Shown piece after piece: positions 52,617 to 60,364 of a stretch of DNA of 64,000 nucleotides (positions are counted from its first letter, which is position 1; the number at the start of each line of letters is the position of its first letter). The stretch covers positions 2,646,501 through 2,710,500 of the forward strand of contig NZ_JAFFHZ010000001.1 in NCBI RefSeq assembly GCF_017052585.1, given 5' to 3'. The stretch comes from Paenibacillus apiarius. GTDB lineage: Bacteria; Bacillota; Bacilli; Paenibacillales; Paenibacillaceae. Made by a program: the position numbers and the translations under genes. Below the pieces are notes generated by a model, which made no database searches, was not told the DNA's origin, and was given only the letters and a program-made list of their open reading frames with translations.

Positions 52617-53992
52617 GGGGGCTGTCCCAAAAGTCATTGAAAATGACTATCCAGGCGGCGGACGTCATAGCTACCATCCTAAAATGCTCACGAAAATCAT
52701 CATTTACGCTTATACATAGCGTATTTATTCTTCTCGTCAAATTGCCAAAGCGGTGCGTGAGAATATTCCATTCATGTGGCTTGCCGCCAGACAACGCCCG
52801 GATTTTCGCACCATCAATCGTTTTCGCTCCGAGCAGATGAAGGATGTGCTCGAAAAGATTTTCACGTCAATCCTTGGTTTCCTTGTTGAGGAAAAATACG
52901 TCAAGCTGGAGCATTACTTTGTAGACGGCACGAAAATCGAAGCCAATGCCAATAAGTGTATACCTTTGTATGGAGCAAAGCCGTGGTGAAGCACAATGCC
53001 AGATTGCAAGACAAGGTAAAGATGTTATTTGCAAGCATTGAAGAAGCTGAGCATCAGGAAGAGCAGGAGCTACAAGGGCAAGATTTACTGGAGCTTGGTG
53101 AATCGAGTGAAGTCACAAGCGAGAAGTTGACTGCCTCGCTTGGAGAAATATGAACATCATCTGGAAGTGCTCGGAGAACGGAACAGCTACAGTAAAACCG
53201 ATCCGGACGCTACCTTTATGCGAATGAAAAAAGATCATATGCGAAATGGGCAACTCAAGCCCGGCTACAATGTATAGATTGGCACAGAAAATCCGTTTAT
53301 CGTCGGATACAGTTTGCATCAGCGTCCTACGGACACACGTTGCATGAAACCTCATTTAGAGAAAGTGAAGGGTGCGCTGGGTAAGCTGCCTGGAACCGTT
53401 ATAGCAGACGCAGGTTATGGAAGCGAAGAGAACTATGCCTATTTGGAGAAAAAAAAGTAAGCAAAATCGACAATCGGAAATATGATGAACAAACGGATAC
53501 ATGGACATGTCCCGGTGGACACCCCCTCGACTTCCGGTATGAAAGCAAGCAAAAAACCGAGAGTGGATATGAAATTCAACTTAGGCATTACCGAAGTCGG
53601 GATTGCTCGAATTGTCCTCTCAAAGCAGCCTGCGCAAAGGCAAAAGGGAATCGGGAAATCCGGGTAAGCATGAAGTATCTCCGCTATAAGCAACAAGCGC
53701 GAGAAAAGCTGCGAAGTGAAGAAGGATATGCCTTGTCGGTTCGACGAATGATAGCCGGAAAGTGTATTTGGGCAAATGAAAAACAACAGAGGATTCAGAC
53801 GCTTCCTGCTTCGAGGCCTGTCGAAAGTAAGCCTCGAGGTCGGGTGGCTTTCCCTTGCCCACAATTTGCTCAAGCGGGCAGTGATGAAGCAAAAAGGTCG
53901 AGTATGGGAACAAATGTAGCCCTTAACTGGATCTTTTTTTGAATCTAACGGTCATCTCACAGGTAGTAAAAAACTACTTATGGGACAGCCCC
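52617..53992 (+). mobile_element. Decayed IS1182-type insertion sequence
   Basis: The element is bounded by inverted ends GGGGCTGTCCCA (52617-52628) and TGGGACAGCCCC (53981-53992). It is 1376 bp long, shorter than the usual 1.6-1.7 kb. No clear target duplication is seen (ATTAAT on the left, TTCAGA on the right). The transposase inside is broken in several places and missing its start, so the copy is not autonomous. Confidence 0.85.
52650..53925 (+). pseudogene. IS1182-family transposase remnant
   Basis: Pieces of one transposase lie in order in different frames: YHPKMLTKIIIYAYT, a stop, IYSSRQIAKAVRENIPFMWLAARQRPDFRTINRFRS, LEHYFVDGTKIEANANK, then after a frame change [46 protein letters not shown], a stop in place of Gln, PGTVIADAGYGSEENYAYLEKK, CSNCPLKAACAKAKG, and VFGQMKNNRGFRRFLLRGL. 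The first 30 or so residues are gone. A stretch after YLEKK is also shorter than normal. At least two stops and three frameshifts make it nonfunctional. Confidence 0.85.
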
Positions 53993-54007
53993 TTCAGATT
54001 GAAGACA

Positions 54008-54042
54008 AACTCCCGCGAAATACTGCAACCGCGGGAGTTCTT
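54008..54042. terminator. Hairpin right of the IS remnant
   Basis: AACTCCCGCG pairs with CGCGGGAGTT around 15 bases, then CTTTATG. It may have ended the decayed minus-strand gene that follows, or any transcript leaving the element. Confidence 0.55.
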
Positions 54043-54117
54043 TATGTTTTTCATCCATACTTTCAAATATGAAATTGAAATTATCAGATGGGCAACCGGT
54101 CTTCCAAAGCCAGATCG

Positions 54118-54336
54118 CCATTTTTTGGGGTTCATGGCAGCTGAAAAACGAATTGGGACATATGTACGGCTGTTGGTCACATCGATAAATGGCTTCACGT
54201 CTGACCGAATCACATTTTCATTTTCCCCCTTACGTTGTAATCGTATTCGCGGCAGCTCCTGCAGGTGAGATACTTAATGCCATTAACACCGCTGCAACCG
54301 CAAAAGGTGCGAAATGTGAAATATCTTTAAAAATAA
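54118..54336 (-). pseudogene. Remnant of an exported copper-amine-oxidase-N-domain protein
   Basis: On the minus strand, 54336 to 54233 reads like a signal peptide (FKDISHFAPFAVAAVLMALSISPAGAAA NTITT) without an ATG. After a stop and a frame change, 54213 to 54118 reads VIRSDVKPFIDVTNSRTYVPIRFSAAMNPKKW, which is the start of the copper-amine-oxidase N-domain (compare VPVRFVSEALGA in the gene at 10995). The rest is lost toward the IS element. A decayed surface-protein gene, not expressed as such. Confidence 0.6.
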
Positions 54337-54409
54337 TGCTTACACTTATATTCTGTGACCAAAAATGTATCTTTTACAATATATCCCCATTTTGAATCCG
54401 CTTTCATAG

Positions 54410-54415
54410 TATAAT
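54410..54415 (+). promoter_or_regulatory. -10 box of the toxin gene
   Basis: A consensus TATAAT lies 41 bp before the toxin start. No good -35 box stands 17 bp upstream, so an activator or another promoter form is possible. Confidence 0.4.
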
Positions 54416-54455
54416 ATAAATGCGCGCGCAGACTAATGCTTTAGGAGTGAAAATT

Positions 54456-55403
54456 ATGAAAATTCGATTCAAACAAAAAAAGCTTTTTCTAATGACTTTG
54501 GGGATCCTGCTGGGTTTATCAAGTACCATGTTTATGGGAAGTAATGTCATATCTGCTCAAGATGCAAACATCACAAACGTGGATGCGCAAATGGACAAAA
54601 TTTCAGATTTTTATTTTCAAAATGAGCTCTATAGAAAAGATTTGCCTGAATATCCTGGAGCGTATCATTATCTTAGATTGGATAGTAAAAAAACAGATAT
54701 GGACTTAGACTTAAAAACAAGTGATTTAAAAAATATGACGTATAGTGATTTACATCCAGAATATGTAGGTGAAAATGAATTCGATAATACGCATAGCGAT
54801 ATAGATCAAACATTCACAACAGCAGCTTATTCTCATCAAGTTACAAATTCCGCTAGTACGAATGTTTCTGAAGGATTTAAAGTAGGAGGAAAAAGCACGA
54901 TTTTTAAATTGCCTATTCTCTTAACAGGTGGCATTGATATTACCGCAGAATTCAACTCTGCAACGAGTACGACAAATACAGTTACAGATACTAAAACTTT
55001 AACTGCTTCACCGCAAAATATTAAAGTGCCAGCTGGTAAGAAATATTTGGTTACAGTGGATATGGCAAAAAAATCATTTAGTGGAGATGTAGACTTTACT
55101 GCAACTGGGAAAAATGTGAAATCAAAACTTGATATGTTAGCAACTTATTATGGGCCAGGATTTCCACGCCCAAATAAATATCCATCACTTACCTTTGCAA
55201 CAGCTGATATGTGGAAAAAATTATCGAATAGTCAACAAAGTCAAGTAGGCGGGGTGAAATTTGATTCGGGTAAAAATCTTGTATTGAACGGGAAAGCAAA
55301 GGTAAACGGAATTTTCGGAAGTAAACTGCGCGTAAGCGTTTACGATATTACGGATTCCAAAGTATCTCCTAAACCTGTTCAGCAGAAATTCATAGAGCAA
55401 TGA
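54456..55403 (+). CDS. ETX/MTX2-type beta-pore-forming toxin
   Basis: A 315-residue secreted protein. A signal peptide (KQKKLFLMTLGILLGLSS... VISA, cut near residue 32) precedes an aerolysin-fold toxin body of the epsilon-toxin/Mtx2/Mtx3 group. Landmarks are FDNTHSDIDQTFTTAAYSHQVTNSASTNVSEGFKVGGKSTIFKLPILLTGGIDITAEFNSATSTTNTVTDTKTLTASPQNIKVPAGKKYLVTVDMAKKSFSGDVDF. In them the Ser/Thr-rich alternating stretch is the membrane-inserting hairpin. The reading frame is intact. Codon use is AT-rich, unlike the chromosome around it, and it lies next to an IS element, so it was probably acquired. Insects are the usual target of the family in Bacilli. Confidence 0.88.
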   Translation: MKIRFKQKKLFLMTLGILLGLSSTMFMGSNVISAQDANITNVDAQMDKISDFYFQNELYRKDLPEYPGAYHYLRLDSKKTDMDLDLKTSDLKNMTYSDLHPEYVGENEFDNTHSDIDQTFTTAAYSHQVTNSASTNVSEGFKVGGKSTIFKLPILLTGGIDITAEFNSATSTTNTVTDTKTLTASPQNIKVPAGKKYLVTVDMAKKSFSGDVDFTATGKNVKSKLDMLATYYGPGFPRPNKYPSLTFATADMWKKLSNSQQSQVGGVKFDSGKNLVLNGKAKVNGIFGSKLRVSVYDITDSKVSPKPVQQKFIEQ

Positions 55404-55650
55404 GAGTATTACTCGAAAAATTCATAGATTTAAGAAGGTCAATATGTTTCCAATACCATTGTTTATGGCTATCTGGGGTCTTATCATAGTTCCAAGATAA
55501 AGTGATTCCAACGGAAGGTGTTCCTGTTCCGTTGAATGTTAAAGTACCAGTAAGAGCCCCCTCTTTGTGAAAGTAAGCTCCTGAGACTGAACTCGAGTCA
55601 TTCCTTCCAGAATCATCATGTGCTTTCATTACTGGGTTAGGCCGCAGCAA
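55390..55650 (-). pseudogene. C-terminal fragment of a beta-rich protein
   Basis: A minus-strand frame of up to 86 codons without a clear start or ribosome site. It reads like a beta-sandwich end (GAYFHKEGALTGTLTFNGTGTPSVGITLSWNYDKTPDSHKQWYWKHIDLL). Its stop overlaps the last bases of the toxin gene (55390-55403), so the two genes converge. The upstream part is cut off at the 14-bp hairpin before citA. I do not recognise the family; a lost exported protein is the simplest reading. Confidence 0.5.
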
Positions 55651-55674
55651 TGAGCTTACCGCTCATTGCTGCGG
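55642..55674. repeat. Perfect 14-bp hairpin at the right island boundary
   Basis: CCGCAGCAATGAGC pairs with GCTCATTGCTGCGG around five bases, 20 bp after the citA stop. It has no T run on either strand. It may be the truncated citA terminator cut by the island insertion. Confidence 0.5.
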
Positions 55675-55693
55675 AAGCGCCGTGCCTCCATCG

Positions 55694-56806
55694 TTAGGAG
55701 ACGTTCACCGATGAATGTCTCGGTCCGACATATTTGGCCTCCGGCCGGTAAATGACGTTATCGCCGGCCTGCTCCAAAATATGAGCGGTCCATCCCACTG
55801 TGCGGCTGGCGGTAAACGTCGGCGTAAACAGCTCGCTCGGCATGCCGATGGCCCGCATGATGGCAGCTGCGTAGAACTCGACGTTCGTGTAGAGCCCTCG
55901 CCCCGGCTTGTACTCGGCCAGCAGCCGGACGGCGGTATCCTCCACCAGAAGCGCCAGATTCAGCCACGGATCGTGAGACTCCATCAGCCCAATGCGCTGC
56001 TTCAGCGCCTCGGCGCGCGGATCTTTCGTCCGGTAGATGCGATGGCCGAATCCCATTAAACGGCGGCGTTGTTCCAACTGCTCCCGCAGCCACGGCTCCA
56101 CCCGTTCGGGCGCTCCTATCGCTTCCAGCATGTCGGTCACCGCGGACGGCGCTCCGCCGTGCAGCGGACCTTTCATAGCGCCGATTGCCCCAGTCAAGGC
56201 CGACACGATATCCGACTCGGTAGATGCGATGACGCGGGCTGTGAAGGTCGAGGCGTTCAGTCCGTGTTCCATCGTCAAAATCATATACGCCTCGAGCGCA
56301 TTGACGTGAACGTCCGACGGAAGTTCGCCTGTCAGCATATATAAGTAATGGGCCGTATGATTTAACGATTCATTCGCTGGGATGCTCGTCATGAGCGGCT
56401 GTCCGCTCTGAGCTCGATACAGATTCGCGATCAGGGCTGGCATCATCGCCGTGATTGCGATGGCGTGATCCGCCTGCGGCGTTCCCTCGAACGGCTTCAT
56501 GCCCAGCGAAGAAACGGCCGTCCGCAGTTGACTCATCAAATCCATATCGGAAGGAATCTGCTTGAGACAATGGATGACGGGTTCGGGAAGCTGTCGATAA
56601 TGCACCCATTTCGCCTTGAAAGCCGTCAGCTCGGCCGGTGTGGGCAGCGAGCCGTACCACAACAAATAAGCAACTTCCTCGAAGGAATAACGAACGGCCA
56701 GTTGCTTCGCCTCGTATCCCCGGTACAACAGAATACCTTGATCTCCATCGATAAAGCTTAACTCGGTCTCGGCAGCAATAACACCCTTTAACCCTTTATC
56801 AACCAT
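55694..56806 (-). CDS. citA: Citrate synthase, CitA type
   Basis: A 370-residue enzyme that joins oxaloacetate and acetyl-CoA to citrate. Catalytic and binding regions are GPLHGGAPSAV, MGFGHRIYRTKDPRAEALKQ, and GLYTNVEFYAAAIMRAIGMP. The usual NVDFYS Asp of the main citrate synthases is Glu here, as I recall for B. subtilis CitA. It is divergent from a CitR-type gene, the known CitA partner. AGGAGGAGG lies before the ATG at 56806. This is probably the minor citrate synthase, under CitR control. Confidence 0.88.
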   Translation of the reverse strand: MVDKGLKGVIAAETELSFIDGDQGILLYRGYEAKQLAVRYSFEEVAYLLWYGSLPTPAELTAFKAKWVHYRQLPEPVIHCLKQIPSDMDLMSQLRTAVSSLGMKPFEGTPQADHAIAITAMMPALIANLYRAQSGQPLMTSIPANESLNHTAHYLYMLTGELPSDVHVNALEAYMILTMEHGLNASTFTARVIASTESDIVSALTGAIGAMKGPLHGGAPSAVTDMLEAIGAPERVEPWLREQLEQRRRLMGFGHRIYRTKDPRAEALKQRIGLMESHDPWLNLALLVEDTAVRLLAEYKPGRGLYTNVEFYAAAIMRAIGMPSELFTPTFTASRTVGWTAHILEQAGDNVIYRPEAKYVGPRHSSVNVS

Positions 56807-56850
56807 CAAATTCCTCCTCCTCAAATTATGATTTATTATATACAATGAAA

Positions 56851-56903
56851 CTGATTAAAAATATTGAAACATTTCTATTGATTTAATAATGAATTTTAAT
56901 CAG
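56851..56903. promoter_or_regulatory. citA-citR intergenic inverted repeat
   Basis: CTGATTAAAA (56851-56860) and TTTTAATCAG (56894-56903) form a perfect 10-bp inverted repeat over the 108-bp citA-citR gap. The right arm overlaps the citR ribosome site. LysR-type regulators bind such spaced arms. Confidence 0.55.
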
Positions 56904-56914
56904 GAGGGCTCGCA

Positions 56915-57790
56915 ATGGATTTAAAATGGATTCATACGTTCGTGCATGCGGCGGCCCAGGAAAATTTTCGGCGGACCGCGGAAGAACTGTATATTTCCCA
57001 ACCGACGGTCACGATTCAGATGAAGCAGCTGGAGCAGTATTTGGGCTGCCAGCTCTTTGCAAGGGTGGGCCGGCGCGTGCAGCTTACGGAGGAAGGACGC
57101 CGCTTTTTGCCGCATGCGAAGCATCTGTTGGACGTGCATCAGGAAGGGCTGCAGGATTTGCTCCGCTTCAAGCAGGGCTTCTCGCGCAGCTTGAACTTGG
57201 CGGTCTCGCCGCTTGTTGCTGCCTATCTGATCCCTCATGTGCTTAGCCAATACGTTGCCGCGAATCCGGATGTGGAGATTCAGGTGCAGGTGCTTGAATC
57301 TAAACACATTGCGGATGCCGTGCTGCAAAATCAAGTCGATCTCGGTTTGTCGCGCATGTGGGCAAGCGACGATCGGTTGTCGTGCGAGGTGATGGGCGAG
57401 GATCAAGTCATACTGGTGGCGCCGCACGACGGTTATGATAATGAGGGCGCCGCCCCGTTGGAGCTGGAGGAGCTGCTCGCCAGACATATGCTGCTCACCT
57501 ATAATCATCCGGAATATTGGGAGCCGGTCATGCAGGATCTGCAGATGAGGTATCCGTATATGAGAACGATGCTTGTCACGCAGGTGCATGTGACGAAGCG
57601 TTTTATTGAAGAAGGTCTCGGTATTTCGTTTTTGCCCGAAATTACGGTGCGGAGAGAACGGATGGAGGGGCGTCTTCTGCAGGTGGACTGTCCAGAGATG
57701 AACCTGCCGACGACGCGGACGTATTCGATTATGAAGCGCGATGTGACGGAAGGAAGGCTTTTTTTGGATTTCTTCCGCACTTTTATGTAG
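56915..57790 (+). CDS. citR: LysR-family regulator, CitR
   Basis: A 291-residue LysR regulator. The N-terminal winged helix is MDLKWIHTFVHAAAQENFRRTAEELYISQPTVTIQMKQLEQYLGCQLFARVGRRVQLTEEG. The ligand domain includes VSPLVAAYLIPHVLSQYV and THITKRFIEEGLGISFLPEITVRRE-like text. It follows B. subtilis CitR along its whole length as I remember it and is divergent from citA in the same way. CitR represses citA there. CAGGAGGG precedes the ATG. Confidence 0.9.
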   Translation: MDLKWIHTFVHAAAQENFRRTAEELYISQPTVTIQMKQLEQYLGCQLFARVGRRVQLTEEGRRFLPHAKHLLDVHQEGLQDLLRFKQGFSRSLNLAVSPLVAAYLIPHVLSQYVAANPDVEIQVQVLESKHIADAVLQNQVDLGLSRMWASDDRLSCEVMGEDQVILVAPHDGYDNEGAAPLELEELLARHMLLTYNHPEYWEPVMQDLQMRYPYMRTMLVTQVHVTKRFIEEGLGISFLPEITVRRERMEGRLLQVDCPEMNLPTTRTYSIMKRDVTEGRLFLDFFRTFM

Positions 57791-57914
57791 TCTGGAGATG
57801 GTACACTTCTAGCTGCCATTGCGTGAGCTTGGACATGCGAGTTGAACCTCGGAGAAATTCAAGGTATTCTATTGCCAGATAATTGCCGGGAGAAAAGGCA
57901 AGGAGGAACGGAAC

Positions 57915-58616
57915 GTGACGGACATCCTTATCGTCGACGACGACAAAGAAATTGCCGAACTGATTGAAATTTATTTGAAAAATGAAGGGTACCAGTCCAT
58001 AAAAGCGCACGATGGCCTTGAGGCATTGAAGGTGATCGAACAGCAGCGGGTGGACTTGGTCATACTGGACGTGATGATGCCGAAGCTGGACGGGCTTGCC
58101 GTGTGCATGAGGATACGCGAGAAGCAGGCGACGCCTGTGCTGATGCTGAGCGCGAAGGCGGAGGACATGGACAAAATTATGGGGCTCATGACAGGCGCCG
58201 ACGATTACATGGTAAAGCCATTTAATCCGCTGGAGCTGGTCGCGCGCGTCAAGTCTTTGCTGCGGCGCGCGTATCAATTGAATGCCCAGCTGCAGGTGAA
58301 TGCGGAGCCTCAAGGTATCATTCGCATGCAGGGGCTGGAAATCAACAAAGAGACGCATTCGGTGAAGGTAGACGGACATGTCGTTCATCTGACGAGCATG
58401 GAGTTTGATATTTTGTATTTGATGGCCGGGCATCCCGGACGGGTGTTCAGCGCAGAGGAATTGTATGAGCGCGTCTGGAAGGAAGGCTTTAACGGATCGC
58501 ACAATACGGTGGCGGTTCACATTAGCAAGCTGCGGGACAAGCTGGAGTCGAGCGGCGGCAAGTTCATTCAGACCGTATGGGGGGTAGGGTACAAGATTGA
58601 ACAAGCCATGGTATAA
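57915..58616 (+). CDS. OmpR-family response regulator, VanR-like
   Basis: A 233-residue response regulator. The receiver has the acidic pocket DDD at 8-10 and Asp52 (VILDVMMPKLDG); the DNA-binding domain ends VAVHISKLRDKLESSGGKFIQTVWGVGYKI. It resembles VanR and the related regulators of Gram-positive wall-antibiotic responses. It starts with GTG after AGGAGG. The kinase gene overlaps by 20 bases. The D,D-carboxypeptidase promoter region, with repeated CTTCATCTTT, is a likely target. Confidence 0.88.
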   Translation: MTDILIVDDDKEIAELIEIYLKNEGYQSIKAHDGLEALKVIEQQRVDLVILDVMMPKLDGLAVCMRIREKQATPVLMLSAKAEDMDKIMGLMTGADDYMVKPFNPLELVARVKSLLRRAYQLNAQLQVNAEPQGIIRMQGLEINKETHSVKVDGHVVHLTSMEFDILYLMAGHPGRVFSAEELYERVWKEGFNGSHNTVAVHISKLRDKLESSGGKFIQTVWGVGYKIEQAMV

Positions 58617-59709
58617 GAGCATTCGCTGGAAGCTGTTGTTTACGTTTGCTTTCAGCATCGTGTTGACGCTGGGACTTCTCATGCTGCTCTTCAGTGTAGC
58701 ATCTCTGATGTATACTGATTTGCGCATACCGCTTGTCAGAAGCTTACTCAGGTTTGCCGCGGATAATATAGGCGTGATGCCGTCGCTTGTTCTCGCAGGA
58801 CTGGCGCTGTTTATTTTCGTCTATTTCTTGCTCAACCGCCGGCTCATTAAAAACGTGGAGAAAATAACGGAGACCGTGCAGCGCATTGCGGATGGCAATC
58901 TGGATGCGCAATGCCACATCAAGTCCGATGACGAGTTAGGGCGTCTGGCTGACAATATCAATATGATGACACAACAGCTCAAAAGGTCTATCGAGGAAGA
59001 ACGCCAAGCGGAGCGCACCAAAAATGAGCTCGTGACCAGCGTATCCCATGACTTGCGTACGCCGTTAACCTCCATTATCGGATATCTCGGGCTGGTGGAG
59101 CAGGATCGGTATCGGGATGAAGTGGAGCTGAGGCATTACACGAACATTGCATATGAGAAAGCGCAGCGGCTGAATGTCATGATTAACGATCTATTCGAAT
59201 ATACCCGCATGAACGGGGGGATGGCGCTGCGGACGAAGCCGCTGAATGTGGCCGAAATAGCGGGGCAGCTGTGCGTGCATTACCGTTATCCAATGGAGCA
59301 GGCGGGGCTTTCTATCCGCATGAACAGTCAGGCGGATCATTACTGGGTAGAAGCGGATCCGGACAAGCTGGTGCGGGTGTTCGACAACTTGTTGACAAAC
59401 GCGATTAGCTATTCTCAACCGGGCACCTTGGTGGAATTAAACCTGCGGCGCAGCGGGAACCGGGTTGCCATCACCGTGAACAGCTGCGGTGAGCCGATCC
59501 CAGAGCAGGATCTGCCTTATATCTTCGATCGGTTCTACCGGGTAGAGAAGTCGCGTTCGGAGGAAACGGGCGGCTCCGGCCTCGGGCTCGCCATCTCCAA
59601 GACAATTGTGGAGCTGCATGGCGGCACGATTGCGGCTGCCAGCGATATCGAGAGCACCCGGTTCACGATCGAGCTTCCCTGTATCGCCCCGCCGTCCGGC
59701 AATGGCTGA
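58597..59709 (+). CDS. Sensor histidine kinase, VanS-like
   Basis: A 370-residue kinase with two membrane helices (about 12-38 and 60-80) and a very short outside loop. A HAMP domain (about 80-132, NRRLIKNVEKITETVQRIADGNLDAQ) leads to the His box VTSVSHDLRTPLTSIIGYLG (His151) and the ATPase domain (NLLTNAISYS, GSGLGLAI). The layout matches VanS-type and related wall-stress kinases. It starts with TTG inside the regulator gene. A terminator follows. The ligand is unknown. Confidence 0.9.
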   Translation: MNKPWYKSIRWKLLFTFAFSIVLTLGLLMLLFSVASLMYTDLRIPLVRSLLRFAADNIGVMPSLVLAGLALFIFVYFLLNRRLIKNVEKITETVQRIADGNLDAQCHIKSDDELGRLADNINMMTQQLKRSIEEERQAERTKNELVTSVSHDLRTPLTSIIGYLGLVEQDRYRDEVELRHYTNIAYEKAQRLNVMINDLFEYTRMNGGMALRTKPLNVAEIAGQLCVHYRYPMEQAGLSIRMNSQADHYWVEADPDKLVRVFDNLLTNAISYSQPGTLVELNLRRSGNRVAITVNSCGEPIPEQDLPYIFDRFYRVEKSRSEETGGSGLGLAISKTIVELHGGTIAAASDIESTRFTIELPCIAPPSGNG

Positions 59710-59717
59710 ACAGACGA

Positions 59718-59750
59718 GAACCGAAGGCGTGGAAATACGGCCTTCGGTTC
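59718..59750 (+). terminator. Terminator after the VanRS-like operon
   Basis: GAACCGAAGGC pairs with GCCTTCGGTTC around eleven bases, then ACTCTTTATTT. It lies between convergent genes. Confidence 0.8.
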
Positions 59751-59759
59751 ACTCTTTAT

Positions 59760-60053
59760 TTATATATTGTGGCAATGGTTTCCCGATTGCTCCATCATGT
59801 CCGAGCGCTCCGTGCGCACCGGCATATCCGCACGTTCCACACGGTTCGTGTGCATCTGCATCCCCGAGCGCTCCATCCGATTCATGCGCTCCTGCATGTC
59901 AGCGCGCTCCATCCTATGCGTATCGTTCACTCCGCGATCACGGTACAAGCCAGCATCGCTTCCCGCGAGCTGAGCGACTCCTTGATAGACGGTTGTGCCT
60001 AATAAGAGGCTGCCTCCTAAGATGAGGACAGAAGCAATGATGTTACGTTTCAT
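59760..60053 (-). CDS. Small exported Met-rich repeat protein
   Basis: A 97-residue protein. An N-terminal hydrophobic helix (RNIIASVLILGGSLLLGTTVYQG) is a signal or anchor. The mature part holds four imperfect repeats of the form R-M/V/T-E-R-A/S-D/G-M (RMERADM, RMERSGM, RVERADM, RTERSDM) and ends NHCHNI. The Met, His and Cys content could bind metal such as copper, but that is inference. AGGTAC lies before the start. It lies between a VanRS-like system and a D,D-carboxypeptidase. I do not recognise a family. Confidence 0.65.
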   Translation of the reverse strand: MKRNIIASVLILGGSLLLGTTVYQGVAQLAGSDAGLYRDRGVNDTHRMERADMQERMNRMERSGMQMHTNRVERADMPVRTERSDMMEQSGNHCHNI

Positions 60054-60364
60054 GGGTGTACCTCCTTCATGATGTTCCAACTATGATACCTATATCTCCA
60101 TTATAAATCTCTTTATCCGAAACACCCCCTGCTAAAGTCCAGTTCGGCCGGGCATAGAAATAGAATTGCGCTTTTTTTCACAAAATCGTAAATGAATTGT
60201 TATTTCCTTCTGCATGCACCGCTCCATATTTCAACTTCATCTTTTCTTCATCTTTTATTAACTTTTCTTCATCTTTGCTTAGGACATTGTTAAGGCCTCT
60301 CCTTTATCATTACGATTATCAAAACGCAATACGAGATCATAATGATTAATTGAGGGTGATCGCA
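60054..60364 (+). promoter_or_regulatory. Promoter region of the D,D-carboxypeptidase gene with direct repeats
   Basis: CTTCATCTTT-type repeats begin at 60235, 60246 and 60267 (11 and 21 bp apart, one and two helical turns), as in OmpR-type binding sites. A promoter (TTGTTA 60287-60292, 18 bp, TACGAT 60311-60316) follows directly. No gene is supported in this gap. Confidence 0.55.

Noticed and set aside
54189..54395. 68-codon plus-strand frame beside the toxin gene
   Set aside because: The minus strand here reads as a decayed signal peptide and copper-amine-oxidase domain, which explains the open frame.
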